Source: Schizophyllum amplum
Lineage: Eukaryota; Basidiomycota; Agaricomycetes; Agaricales; Schizophyllaceae
NCBI GenBank assembly: GCA_007026445.1
Contig: VDMD01000064.1
Span: 78,820 to 142,819 of the forward strand
DNA: 64,000 nt
Reading direction: 5' to 3'
Every line of letters begins with the position of its first letter. Positions within the stretch are counted from its first letter, which is position 1. The translations under genes were made by a program, and so were the position numbers. Shown piece after piece: positions 53,181 through 64,000 of the stretch. The notes beneath the pieces are model-generated. The model saw only the letters and a program-made list of their open reading frames with translations, was not told where the DNA came from and ran no database searches.

Positions 53181-54236
53181 GGGGAATATGCGAGGCGGGA
53201 GAGGAAATACGTACATTCATTCCTCTGGCCTCACATCTTATGCGACATCAGGCTCCGTGGGGGATGCAAGGGAGATGTATGTGCGGTCCTTCTCGTCTTA
53301 TGTAGGCGCCCGTCCAGCGAACAGCAACCTAGTCATAAGTAACATGGAGACACTGCTGCATCACATCGATGACTTTCCTGATAACATCTGCTGTACTTCC
53401 AACAGATTTGTTGCGGTATTCGGAGTCCGCGGGCGGCGCGATTAACGCGCGTTGGTATGTCCTCTTGTTCAGCCACCTACTTACACCTGCAGGCTGCAGC
53501 AGGCGGATTTCATCTTGACAGTTCATTGATACAGCATTGTCGTTAACTTCCCTACTGCCGCCTATTCTTCAGTAAAGTATAAGCCTGTGCTCAACAGCAA
53601 AAGTCTGTGCTTCACAGCAAAAAGACGGTGCTCACAGCAACTTATGTGGTGCAGGACATTTGCAGGACATACCGTTTGTCATTACATGGTGCGCGCTTGT
53701 GCTCGCGGCTATATTAATAACATGCACAGTATAGCAGACGGAGGTACTTATCACCGCGCTAAGCCAACTGAAGCACAGGGTCACAAATGGCGTATTTACG
53801 AAGGTGAACGTCGTTCGTGGCTGAGCGCTGAGAGCTGACATGGACAGTCTGAGTGGATCCAGACACGCCAATTCAACCCCGGCAATTGCCGAATGCTTTC
53901 AACATGCCCTCAACTTAAATAAAGTTCGACTTCTATGGTCCTCTTACCTCCTCTTACCCGCTGCTGGATAGGATCGCTTACTGAACATGCCACAATGTGA
54001 CGGGTTAGAGAGGGTGCGGCGGCGTCGCCATTCGCCGTATATGCAAACTCTTCTGACTCTGAGACCGCTGGGGCTTTGCACTAAAACGCATTGGGGTGAG
54101 TGCCAGACATAACGATTCCACAATAGCTCTGCAGCACAGATGAGGGCAGGAGCGCGAAGGAAGCAGGAAAAGAAAGATATATGCGAGTTTTGAGATTTGA
54201 TTGTTTCTTACTTCGCTGCAGCGTCGACTACAGCTC
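53181..54236. other. Spacer with short tandem repeat, no supported gene
   Basis: About 1 kb. Contains the repeat at 53585-53640 and possible upstream exon sequence of the membrane-protein gene. Nothing else was recognised. Confidence 0.4.
53585..53640 (+). repeat. Three imperfect tandem copies, about 20 bp unit
   Basis: CTGTGCTCAACAGCAAAAGT, CTGTGCTTCACAGCAAAAAG and CGGTGCTCACAGCAA are adjacent, so the unit is roughly CTGTGCTCACAGCAAAAGA. Confidence 0.7.
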
Positions 54237-55238
54237 TTACAGCAACCCGTCCTGAATCTTTTGCGCCATCACTAACCCAGACGCGAAGTGATATAGTTTA
54301 GCGTCAACCACGAAGCCCTGCTCTCAAATGTTAGCGCCGGCCCCATTTGCCACAAAACAATTCCTGCGCACCTTTTTGTCGTACTCTGATGCACATAGAC
54401 CGTCTGCATCAGCATGCATGTCCATCGATAGTACGACACACGCACCGTTCAGCTCGTCCATCAGCTTCGAGAGCTCGACGACCCGTTTGACGATGAACTC
54501 GCCGGGGTCGAGCTTGGGTTCGGGGACCGTGTCGTCCTCAACATTGACGGAGACTACGCAGAGCTTCATGTTTGCGTTGGTCATGCCGGGGTCGGCGACG
54601 ATGACGGGGGAGGAAAGCGTGACGTGGTCCCCTTTGTAGCCCGTCTCTTCATGGAGTTCGCGTAGGGCTGCTTGTTCCGCTGTCTCGTTCTCGTCAATAA
54701 GACCTGAGTACTTGTGAGGATCCGGGACGCGCAGAGTCCTCATATCAAGGTTCACCTGCCGGAAGTTCTGCGGAGGTTCAAATTCAGCGATGAAGTCTTT
54801 CACAGTGGCGAGATCGCGCGTACCGATGATGAACTTGTCAATAGGCGGTCTGTACTGCTCAATGACAACCGTGGACAAGGGGAAAGCGTTCTTCTTCGAG
54901 CGCAAAAGGGTGAGTATTGCCACGGCTGAACTCATTCATCAGCGCTAGGGTGGCATGAACACAGACAGGAAGTACCATCAATTCCGGAGCCTTTGCGCGT
55001 TCGGCGTTCGGCGCACTCCCAAGCGCGCTTAAGACCGCGTCAATTGTCCGAGCAGCAGAAAGATGATTGAAGCACACCTTTGTACCCTCTGCATCCATCC
55101 AGTTCAGCTTCTTGAGCGTGATCCATCTTGGTGAGGATGAGCGTCTGCGTGCAGATCGCGCGCACGGATGTTCACCTACTTGGCCTCCGAGACGTCCATC
55201 TCCTCGGACGAGAGGATTTTGGGTCCCTTGTCGCTCAT
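54237..55238 (-). CDS. YSA1: Nudix ADP-ribose pyrophosphatase Ysa1-like, with micro-exons
   Basis: Exons: MSDKGPKILSSEEMDVSEAK, WITLKKLNWMDAEGTK, RAWECAERRTRKGSGID, then AVAILTLLRSKKNAFPLSTV and VIEQYRPPIDKFII. Next comes a 12-nt micro-exon (54756-54767) supplying ELPAG. The Nudix box follows: GLIDENETAEQAALRELHEE, then TGY. A 14-nt micro-exon (54372-54385) encodes EYDKK. The last exon is GFVVDAKLYHFASGLV, ending KIQDGLL. The enzyme cleaves ADP-ribose to AMP plus ribose-5-phosphate, limiting free ADP-ribose. The joins restore conserved family residues with no frame loss. TAA at 54237-54239. Confidence 0.9.
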
Positions 55239-55644
55239 CCTGATCGTTCTTTTTGACTGCTGAAACGGCGAGTGAAGGTGTCGGGCGGGGGAAGGACGGA
55301 GGCGAGAGCAACGCCACATCTGGCCGATGACGCAGCCCGCGGGAAATACGAACTCACCCCGCGTAAGGGTTAGAAGTCGGTTAGGGTTTGGTTAGGGTTC
55401 GGTTAGTTAGGGTTTGGTTAGTTAGGTTGGTTTGGGTGGCAGGGATGTCATAATTGTGTCCCTCAGCAAAGGTTATCGGTTATGTCACGTGACCCTTCGG
55501 CGGGGTGTGTTGCGCCTCAGCGCGCGGAGGACAAGTCGCGCTGCCGGCGGCAACTGCCGGTCCTCCTTGGACCTCGACCCCGACAAGCGATCACCGCTTC
55601 CGTCTTACTTCTTGCTCTCATCATCAACACCACAGACAGCGACA
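55239..55644. promoter_or_regulatory. Divergent YSA1/JHD1 promoter with telomere-like repeats
   Basis: 406 bp separate the start codons. Besides the telomere-like block it contains a palindromic TCACGTGA E-box at about 55482-55491, a possible bHLH site. Confidence 0.4.
55365..55435 (+). repeat. Interstitial TTAGGG-type telomere-like repeats
   Basis: Three exact TTAGGG units (55381-55386, 55392-55397, 55407-55412), a GGGTTAG at about 55367, and variants GGTTTGGTTAG and GTTAGTTAGG make a G-rich, C-poor strand about 70 bp long. The reverse strand holds AAACCCTAA, the telo-box core known from plant promoters. Confidence 0.8.
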
Positions 55645-57838
55645 ATGGCCCGCCGACGACGCAGCACGAAGAGCCAGAACGGCGAAGGCTCCGCGCACGA
55701 GTCGGACTCGGACGCGCAGGACGAAGGCGACAAGAAAGCGTCCGACGTCGAGAAGTGCCCCGCGTGCAGCCCCGAGAACGAGAGCGCGGACAAGAGCCAC
55801 TGGATCAAGTGCGAGGCGTGCAAGCAGTGGTACCACTGGGTCTGCGCTGGCAGTGCCGTCGACGTTGAGACCATCGACCACTGGTGCGGTGTCACTTCCC
55901 TCTTCGCGTGTATACGGCTGACCTTATGCGCAGGTTCTGCAATGGGTGCATGGCAGCGGATCTACGCAGACAGATTACATTCAAGGGTCCTGCACGCAAG
56001 TCCGCGCGCAAACGAAACCAACCAGACTACGCAGGCCTCGACGGGAGCACCGGCGACGCGAGTAGATGGTTGCGCAAGTTCCAGGACAAGCCCGTGACCA
56101 AGGATCGCTTCAAGCGCATGAAGGGGAAGGACGTGAATCTCGAATGGGTTGAGACGGACGAGAGCGCTATGACAGAACCAATTGCCATCCTTCAGCCCGA
56201 TGGTCTGGGGCTCGAGATGCCTGCGGACGATTTCACCGTAGACGACATCGCGCAGCTGGTCGGAGAGGACACCCCCGTGGAGGTGATGGGTGTGTGCAAT
56301 ATTGAATCTAATTCAATATATACTGATCTGCTCGCAGACGTCGCTACCCAATCCGGCTGCCCAGGCTGGACAATGGGAAGGTGGGCAGAGTACTTCAACA
56401 CGCCCACGTCTGCGCGCGACAAGATTCGTAATGTCATCTCGCTGGAAATCTCGCAGACCAAGCTGGGCGAACGTATAATGCCTCCGCGCCTGGTACGTGA
56501 GCTGGATTGGGTGGAGAATTTCTGGCCCAGCACGCGCAAGGGGAAGGGTCACCAATACCCTAAAGTGCAACTGTACTGTCTTATGGGAGTAGCGAATGCA
56601 TGGACAGTGAGTATACACGTTGCACGCGTCCTTCAAGCGGTAACCTGGCTTTGCAGGATTGGCATGTTGACTTTGCCGGGTCGTCGGTATACTACCATGT
56701 CGTGAGTGGCTCGAAGGTATGTTGTGGTGCGTGAGGTTCTGCCAACCTCTGACGTCCGACGCCAGGTATTCTATTTCATTCGCCCCACACCCGAGAACCT
56801 TGCTGCATATGAGAAATGGTCGGGCAGCGCATTGCAGACTACGACGTGGCTTGGAGACTTGGTGGATGAGGTCGTCAAGATCACGCTGACCAGGGGCAAT
56901 ACCATGATTATCCCAAGCGGGTGGATACATGCTGTGGTACGCACTTTCACCTCCTCCGAGCCCGTCGTCGCTCAAGGGTGAGCAGCACACGCCGATGGAT
57001 ACTATCGTATTCGGCGGCAATTTCTTGCACTCGTATAGTGTGCCGATGCGTGCGTATGTTTCTGCTGCCTCGGCAGCCCAGTCTTATGTTTGCTGCAGAG
57101 CTTCGCATACGAGATATCGAGGTTGCAACTCGGGTACCGAAGAAGTTCACCTTCCCGTACTTCGTCAGGTGGGTAATTTGCGACGTGATGAATTCACTGC
57201 TTGAACTGCTTCTAAGGTTATGCTGGTATGTTGCGGAAAAGTACCTCCGGGACCTGAAGACGCCGTCTGCGCCGCAGCCCTCGGCACGCGCAGTAACATC
57301 CATCCTTCATCTTGCCCACTTTCTCGTATCTCAAGCGAGGATATTGGAACGAGGGACGGAGTCCGCTAGGAAGGAGGCCAAGGAGGACATCCCCAGCGAC
57401 CGAGTGAAGGACGCTCCTGCACTTGCGCGCGAATTGCGCTGGCGGTTGCGATTGGCGGCCGGTGAAGAGAGCGACGACGAGCGGTCGTCGACGCCACATC
57501 TCAACGGACACTCACACCTCAAGCGCAAGCGTATCAAGTCAGAAACACCCGATGAGCGCCCTCTGTTCAAAAATTTCAAACCCAAGGCGTGGGGCAAGAC
57601 CACAGAGGAGCAGAATTTGGTGGAGACCAAGCAAGTCAAGGTAGCACGACCAGATGACGACGGGGCTTGGATGGAGCGGTGGGTTACTTGGGCGGACCCG
57701 ATGGAGGAAGACGGGGCGGAGGAGGCGCAGGTGCAGAGTAAGCGAGACGTGGTGAGCAGGGTGCGCAGAACGGCGAGCGGGCTGGAGCGGCAGCGTATTG
57801 AGCGAATATACGAAGCATGGACATGGCCACGCACGTAG
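55645..57838 (+). CDS. JHD1: JmjC histone demethylase with PHD finger, JHD1/KDM2 type
   Basis: PHD finger (residues about 37-90): CPACSPENESADKSHWIKCE, then KQWYHWVCAG, then (spliced) WFCNGC. A linker with FKGPARKSARKRNQPDYAGL, then the JHD1-specific helix region (GWTMGRWAEYFNTPTSARD, VRELDWVENFWPST), then the JmjC core: DWHVDFAGSSVYYH (iron ligands His and Asp), VFYFIRPTPENLAAYEKWSG, IPSGWIHAVHTPMDTIVFGG, NFLHSYSV (third ligand). A basic, low-complexity C-terminus ends WTWPRT. JHD1/KDM2 enzymes remove methyl groups from H3K36 using Fe(II) and 2-oxoglutarate in the nucleus. All key residues are present once short introns are removed. Confidence 0.93.
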
Positions 57839-58087
57839 ATATCTTTTGGTAGTGTGTATGTGTATTTTCACATGTAGGCGCGTCCCCGCGCGACGCGTGC
57901 GGCATCAATTCAGGGGTTCTGGGAAACACAATCCAGAACAGTGACCAGTCAGTAAAGCCGCAAGCGCATCAACCGCGTCTTCATCTCTACCTTCACCTTT
58001 TTCTTTTGAATCGACTCCAGGCAGCGCGACGTCGCCAGTAATTGCTGGTGAGTGCGCTGCTCGCTGGGGTGCCGCTTAAGAACGAAT

Positions 58088-60253
58088 ATGTTTTCTCAGA
58101 AGGAAATGTCGGGCTTGAATCCCAGCGGGACTGATATTCGTCCGAAATCGCCAGCAGTCGCAGTCCCGCAGATGCAGGCGCCCTACCCCGACGGCCCTCC
58201 CTCGTACGACGACCCCGCAACAACGGGCCAGGCACCCTCCATCGACCACGCCCTCAACGGATTCGCCGCCATGCGCATCAGCGATCCGGCCCCCCGCGGT
58301 CTCGCGCCCAACGATCCCGTCCCCCGAGCGACGTCCGCCATGTCCATGCGCTCCAACACCTTCCACCAGCCGCCGCCCGCCCACCGCATGTATCCGTCCC
58401 CGCGATCGCATACCCTCCCGCCTGGCGCGCCGCACCAACCGCCGCCGCCATCCTGGGGGCAGGCCCCGCCGATGCCGGGCGCGAGCGACGGTGCGTCCGT
58501 CCACTCGCGCGACAGTCGCGGCGACCCCGTCGGCGGTGGCGCATATGAGGGCTACGACGATATTATGAGCGCCTACACCGACGACGGGCAGAGCGTACAC
58601 TCTTCCGACCGGGCGTACCCGCAACAGGGCCCTGGGCGCGGGTATGCGCCGCAGCAGGCGTGGGGCCCGCCGCCGCCGCAGGGCGGGTACGATCCGTACT
58701 ACGCAGCAGCCTCTGTGCTCGGCATGGGTCCCCCAGGTGGTGGGCCGCCTCCGCCAGCGCAGATGTACGCTGCGCCCCCGCCTAACGGTGCCAACTATCC
58801 CCCATCAAACTTCCCTCCCAGTGGTTACGCGCCCTCCGTCGCCTCCAGCCATTCCTCATATAATGTTGGCTCGCCGGGGTCACAACAGTCTCCCGACCCG
58901 AACTCTTCCTACGCTGGTTCCTCCAACCAATCCATCATATACCCCCAGGATACCCAGGAATTCGAGGGCCGCCCTCCGCTCAATCGCGGCGAATCCGTAA
59001 TGCCAGCATCGCGCATGACCAAAGCCGTGGACCTGACTGCCCCACCCTACACGAAGGAGTACATCGACCAGTACCGCCAGCGCATAAAAGCGGACCCCGA
59101 CCCCGAAGCCCATTTTGCGTACGCCAAGTACCTGATCGACGCCGCTCGCAAATACGCCAGTCGGCGAAAGACCAGCGCTCTGCGAAAAAGTATTCCGAGG
59201 TGCTGATCACGGAAGCGCTCAAGGTCATCCGCCGGCTCGCGACGCAGGGCGATGCATACGCCGAGGCACAGTTTTTCATGGCCAACTGCCACGGAACTGG
59301 TGCCCTTGGCTTGCAGGTGGATCACGAACGCGCATACCACCTCTACCTACAGGCGGCGAAGCAGAATCACCCTGCTGCCTGCTACCGCGTAGCTGTTTGC
59401 AACGAGATCGGCGCTGGTACGCGCCGGGAACCACCCCGTGCATCTGCTTTCTACAGGAAGGCAGCCTCGCTTGGTGACACCGCGGCGATGTACAAGCTGG
59501 GGATGATTTTGTTGCACGGCATGCTCGGCGAGCAGCGAAATCCCCGCGAGGCAATCGCGTGGCTCAAGCGCGCTGCAGAGCAGGCAGACGAGGAGAACCC
59601 GCATGCACTGCACGAGCTCGGTCTGCTGTACGAACAGCCAAATTCGCAATTGGTGCCGTTCGACCCCGGATATGCCAAGGCATTGTTCACGCAGGCGGCA
59701 CACCTTGGCTACACGCAGTCGCAGTACAAGCTCGGTCAGTGCTACGAGTATGGGCATATAACATGTCCGGTCGACCCTAAGCGCTCGATCGCGTGGTACA
59801 CGAAGGCAGCAGAGAAGGGCGATTCGGAGGCGGAGCTTGCGTTGAGCGGGTGGTATCTGACCGGAAGCGAGGGTGTGCTCAAGCAGAGCGACTCAGAGGC
59901 CTACTTGTGGGCGAGGAGAGCAGCGAACAAGGGTCTGAGCAAGGCTGAGTACGCGGTCGGATATTACACAGAGGTGCGTTTCCCTGTTTGAGCTCATGAC
60001 ACGGCTGTTAATGGATTTCGTAGGTCGGTATCGGCGTGAAGCAGGACGTGGAACATGCGAAACGGTGGTACATGCGCGCAGCTGGTAGGTGATACCGCTC
60101 GGTCGAGTGTCCATGAAGCTGACTTGTCCCTCTAGCACAAGGCAACAAGCGCGCGATGGCCCGGCTGACAGAGATGAAGCGGATGGGGAACAACGGTCGC
60201 AGATGGCACGCCCGACACGGCAGCAGGCCAAGGACGAGTGTGTTATTTGCTAG
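58088..60253 (+). CDS. SKT5: Chitin synthase activator Skt5/Chs4, Sel1-repeat protein
   Basis: The N-terminal third is disordered and rich in Pro, Ser, Gly, Gln. The core has the PPYTKEYIDQYRQRIKADPD entry, then tandem Sel1 repeats (about 59280-60080: YAEAQFFMANCHGTGALG, PAACYRVAVCNEIGAG, ALHELGLLYEQPNS, QSQYKLGQCYEYG, AELALSGWYLTGSEG, AEYAVGYYTE). Restored in frame, the end is ARPTRQQAKDECVIC, a CaaX-type prenylation box as in yeast Chs4. The protein recruits and activates chitin synthase at septa. Two one-base losses break the frame: AAA at 59150-59152 (ARK-IRQSAKDQRSAKKY) and GG at 60195-60196. A 5' UTR intron ending TTTTCTCAG at about 58099 may make ATG 58107 the start. End set at the CaaX stop. 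Confidence 0.85.
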
Positions 60254-60384
60254 CGCTTTTTGTTTGTCCGTTTTCGACTGCCGTGTTGACGCACGTGGTT
60301 ATCGAAATCGATCTACTTTAGGCTTGTCGTCATTGTACAGAATTACTATAGCACTTCTTTACTTACTCGACCTTCGCTGCCACC

Positions 60385-61173
60385 ATGTCCAAGGACTCGG
60401 CCGATGTCAGCGCACCCGTTGCCCGCAGCGACCAAGGCTGACCCAGTCCCAGACCTCATTACTGGATCTGCTAGATCTCTCCCAGCTCAACTGTCTGAAC
60501 GAGAGCGACGGTGCGTGACGCGCGCGGAGACGGCGGCAAGCTATAAAGTGCTCACAATGCTGAAGAGCATACGCTCAAGTCCATTCTCGGCGGCAAGACG
60601 CGCTCGAGGGACAGCTCGCAGTACCTGCTGAGCGACGCCGACGAGCAGCTGGTGCTCAATATCACCGTAAGCCAGTCGCGTCGCGTGCGAAACGCGCCCT
60701 GCCAGCCGCTCACGATCCCCCCAGTTCAACCAAGCCGTGCGCATCCGGTCGCTTGTCATCCATACCGCAAATGCGGAGGAGGGGCCCAAGGCCATCAAGC
60801 TACTCGTCAACCGGCCTAACATCGGGTTCGAGGACGTCGAGGACGCGTCCGAAGGAGAAGTCGCGCAGACGCTGGAACTCTCGGAAGCGGACGTGCGCGA
60901 GGGGAAGCCGATCCCCCTCCGCTTCGTGCGATTCCAGGCCGTCAACAGCTTGCATGTGAGTTCGGTGCGCGTCGCGATCGCGCGCGTTTGTTCACAATCA
61001 CGCAGATATTCGTGGCGTCAAACCAGAGCGGGGCGGACGAGACGAGGATCGACGCGGTGGATGTCTTTGGCATACCCGTGGAGTGAGTGGTCATTTGAGG
61101 AACGATGTCTGTGGCTGACCATGCATACAGAGCAACAAAGGACCTCTCCGGGCTGAAGAAGCAGGAAGAGTAG
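60385..61173 (+). CDS. PITH-domain protein
   Basis: Exons: MSKDSAD, then SQTSLLDLLDLSQLNCLNES (a 42-nt intron starts GTCAGC and contains CTGAC), then EHTLKSILGGKTRSRDSSQY, LLSDADEQLVLNIT, FNQAVRIRSLVIHT, PKAIKLLVNRPNIGFEDVED, ELSEADVREGKPIPLRFVRF, QAVNSLH, IFVASNQSGADETRIDAVDV and ATKDLSGLKKQEE. This is a PITH beta-sandwich as in the C-terminus of thioredoxin-like TXNL1, which binds the proteasome, but here without a thioredoxin domain. TAG at 61171-61173. Confidence 0.88.
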
Positions 61174-61241
61174 ACCGCGTCGAGCGTCCAACCATGTACA
61201 ACACGCATACACCTACCTACATACATCCAAGACACAGACCC

Positions 61242-63777
61242 TCAGTGATACGCCTTCTTCCCCCGCTCGATATGCGCCCTCAGCTTCTGCTGCTTCTGCC
61301 GCAAGCTCGCCTTCTTCTTCCCTCTTACCGCGCCACTGCTCATAATCATCATGATCGGCTTATTGCGCGCCTTCTCCCTGTTCGTCGAGCTGCTCGGCGC
61401 CTCCTTGTTCTTCTTCCCCTTCAGCGACCCGTACTTCTCGCGGCCCTCGCGCCCGCGCTGGATCGACTCCATCCGTTCCGCGTAGTCCGCCTTGGCCTTC
61501 TTGCGCGGGCCGAGGATGTCGTTCTCCGAGACGAACGTGTCCTCGGCGGTCTCTGTCTCGTGCGCCGTCTTCTTCGCGGCCTCGAGGGCGGCGAGCTTGC
61601 GCTTGGCCTGCGTGCCACCGCCGGCCTCGACGGCTTTTGTGGCCGCTTGCACGCGCAGGTCCGCCAGCATGGCGAAGTCGGCAGGGGTGAGGATCTGCGG
61701 AGGGCGGCGATTAGCACGTCGCGCACGCGAAGGGAATGGGTGCGTACTTTTGTGGTGGCCAAGGTGGACATGCGGGTTTCGACCGACTCTGACACCGTGA
61801 CGCTCTTGCCATCCGCCTCCTCGTCCTCGCTGTCGGAGACGACGATGTCGTTGTCGTCGTCGCTGTCGACCTTGATCCAATCAGAGGAGTCTGAATCTGA
61901 ATCTGACGTGTCCGAGTCCGCCTCCCAGTTCTCCCATGCCTTGGCATCCGCAGCCTCCATGTCCTCATCCCCGCCCTCTTCTTCCCGAAGTTTTTCTAAG
62001 TGGTCTTCGAGGAGCTGTTGTCGTAAATGAGACAGAATGTGCTTGAACACGGGAAATTGATACGCACAGATAAGCCCTCGATGTCGACAGCAGCATCAGC
62101 AGTGTGGCCGAAAGGCAGCGGTTGTGAGCCTTCGCAAGACCCATAGCAGCAGTTTTACCCTGCGTCGTTGTCAGCAAAACACCACCAATGATCGAAAAGA
62201 CCGATCGACTCACCCGTCCGCCTCTGCAGCATCCCAGGATTCACCTCGCGGTACAGCTGAAGCACCCCACGCGCTGCCGAAGTCACCGCCTTATCCCTAC
62301 TTTTCCTGTAGTCCACCAGGTCACCCAGCAGATCCTCCTCCATCGCCCACGGCTGTCTCCGGCACACTTCGCGTATGGAGTTCAGCCCCGCGGCGATGAC
62401 CTCGCTCGCCACGCCCGGGTGCACGAACTCGTCCGCAATTTTGCGAATGACCGGCAGCAGCGCGTCGGGCGGCGTGAGGCTGTGCACGCTCTGTGCGAGC
62501 GTGACGAGGATGGCGGGGACGCGGAGCTGGCGGTGGGCGAGGTACTTGACGATGTAGGTGTAGAAGCCGAGGACGCAGAGCTTGTGGTAGCCGGCGACGC
62601 GGGAGAGGAGCTGCATGAGGAGGAGCTTGTGGTCGAGGGAGAAGCGCTTGTCGTAGCGGTTGAGGTTGTCGTACAGTTTTTCGGCGAAGGACTGGGGGTC
62701 GTTGAGCAGCTGCAGCGCGGGGAAGTTGGTCGTGGTGGCGGACGCCCGGGCCTTGCGTTTCTGGGAGTGGGGTGAGCGGGAGAAGCGATAAGAAAGGAGT
62801 AAGCATACTTTCTTGGCAGTTTTGCGCTGCTTGTCGAGCTTCTTTTCGCCGGCGCGGGTCTTCTTCTTGACCTCGCGCTGGTGCTGGAGCGACCTGATGT
62901 CCGGGCCATAGTCCTCGTCATCGCTGTCGTCGTTCTCGTCGTCGCTGCCGAGGAAAAGTGTATAGACGCGCTCTGCACCTTCATCACCGGGTGGAAGCAT
63001 CCCAGCGCGACGATGGACACCGTCTTGGTGTCGTTCCTGTAGCACATAAGATGAGCCGCAGATAACATCACGCCCACACGCACCAGATCCCCTTCTTCCA
63101 AAGCTCCTTGGTGAGAACGACCGCCCACATCGCCTCGTCGCCGTTGTGCGCAGAGCGATCGGCCGTGGGCCCGCGGCGGCGCGCAGCTTGCCGCGATCGC
63201 CCAGGACCTCGCCGTCCATGCCGCGCTCGACCATGCCAAAGAGCATGGCCTGCACCGGCGCGGTTCAGCTTGTGGTTCTTGGAGCGCAAATTCGCCGATC
63301 GGATGTCCGAGAGGATCGTCTTGCGGATGAACGCGCGCAGCGTGGACGAGGTCGTGCGGGGGAGCAGGGGGAACAGCGTTTTCAGCAGCCTATCACAGAG
63401 TCAAGCGCTGCAGATGAAGGGGGCATGTACGCACTCGATGGACGTGATGACACCCTTATTCCTGAGCATGACGAGGTTCTGAACGAGCGTCTTGCGGATG
63501 TCGGGCGAGAGCGCGCCATAGCTCTCGAGCAGAAGACTGGCGATCTGCTGGGGGAACTCTGCGGTCTCCTTCGGGTAGCAGGTGGCGACCTGGGCGATGA
63601 AGCCGACGAGCTCGCGGAGTGCTGTGCGTGCTCGTCGGGGTTGATGTCGAAGATCTGGCGGACGGCGTTGTAGTGGTTCCACTGCTGCAAAAACTCTTCC
63701 TTGTACGCGGCCGGGTCGCGCTTGATGAGATTCTGCAGCTGCGGCAGGTTCGCCGTCAGCAACAGTCCGCGGCCCAT
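61242..63777 (-). CDS. SDA1: Ribosome biogenesis factor Sda1
   Basis: [20 protein letters not shown] and [20 protein letters not shown] open a Sda1 protein; then [173 protein letters not shown], and a long acidic-then-basic tail ending [12 protein letters not shown]. Sda1 is a nucleolar/nuclear factor for 60S pre-ribosome maturation and export. The frame needs one-base additions near 63618, 63170-63172 and 62114-62120, and one removal near 63255-63258. Conserved text flanks each site, so I read these as sequence errors. Confidence 0.85.
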
Positions 63778-64000
63778 GGTTGCAATGAAAAAGACGCTCG
63801 CTGGATTTCAAATGCGGATTCAACTCAAGGCCTTCCTTTTCGGGAAGTTATTGTTCTGGGGAGGTCATAAAGGACAAGTGGCAGTAGACATTATTTCCAT
63901 CCGTACAGAGATATCGGCAGACACACGCCGCGATTAGTACACACATACACACACCCCCAAGGTATTGCTATGACTCTGCAGCCGGGGCAGGGGCAGGCGA
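63778..64000. other. Right edge upstream of SDA1, no gene seen
   Basis: Short AT-richer stretch, probably the SDA1 promoter and the start of the next intergenic region. A CA-rich run is near 63940-63955. Confidence 0.4.

Noticed and set aside
55365..55435. Chromosome end
   Set aside because: Intact housekeeping genes lie on both sides and the repeats are short and degenerate.
60385..60441. Apparent early stop in the PITH gene after 18 codons
   Set aside because: A 42-nt GT-AG intron with a CTGAC branch site removes it and restores the conserved domain.

Overview
The window is nuclear DNA of a filamentous basidiomycete, most likely an Agaricomycete. The evidence is the gene density (about one gene per 2 kb on both strands), many introns of about 42-75 nt with GT-AG borders and CTRAY-like branch points, GC-rich coding sequence, and eukaryotic housekeeping genes in their basidiomycete form. 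I cannot place the species. No rRNA, tRNA, CRISPR or biosynthetic cluster was recognised.

Layout. 1-3.35 kb (+): 3' part of a DUF2421/ArAE_2 membrane transporter. 3.6-4.65 (+): GPI-anchored secreted PEBP-like protein. 4.9-10.45 (+): formin. 10.6-12.8 (+): membrane-anchored PhoD phosphatase. 13-17 (-): PEX6. 17.2-17.9 (+): GAR1. 18.0-18.8 (-): NSL1/Mis14. 18.9-19.9 (-): YJU2. 19.9-21.6: gene-poor, with a Tc1/mariner-type MITE. 21.6-22.9 (-): omega-amidase. 23.1-24.4 (+): lipid-kinase-domain protein. 24.6-25.7 (-): URA6, preceded by a tiny one-TM protein gene. 26.0-27.5 (+): NUP37-like. 27.7-30.8 (-): Zn2Cys6 regulator. 30.8-33.8: gene-poor, with a hAT-type MITE carrying a perfect 8-bp target duplication. 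33.8-36.6 (+): CEF1/CDC5. 36.8-37.75 (+): single-TM protein. 37.9-38.6 (-): MIC19. 38.8-41.6 (-): DHX35. 41.9-44.1 (-): orphan acidic protein. 44.65-45.9 (-): RPN10. 46.5-48.0 (+): YDJ1. 48.1-48.8 (-): UPF0538. 49.2-52.5 (+): GH3 beta-glucosidase. 52.5-53.2 (-): small membrane protein. 54.2-55.2 (-): YSA1-type Nudix hydrolase with micro-exons. 55.4: interstitial telomere-like repeats. 55.6-57.8 (+): JHD1/KDM2. 58.1-60.25 (+): SKT5/CHS4. 60.4-61.2 (+): PITH protein. 61.2-63.8 (-): SDA1.

How the genes relate. This is a housekeeping neighbourhood rather than a cluster. RNA processing and ribosome biogenesis are well represented (GAR1, YJU2, CEF1, DHX35, SDA1), as are polarity and the cell wall (formin, SKT5, GH3) and proteostasis (RPN10 divergent from YDJ1). 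Several pairs share short divergent promoters.

Main caution. At least four well-conserved genes (formin, GH3, SKT5, SDA1), and probably the 41.9-44.1 kb orphan, can be read through only if single bases are restored, mostly in short homopolymers. All but one of these sites behave as one-base losses. Residual assembly indels are the likeliest cause, so broken reading frames here should not be taken as pseudogenes without read support.
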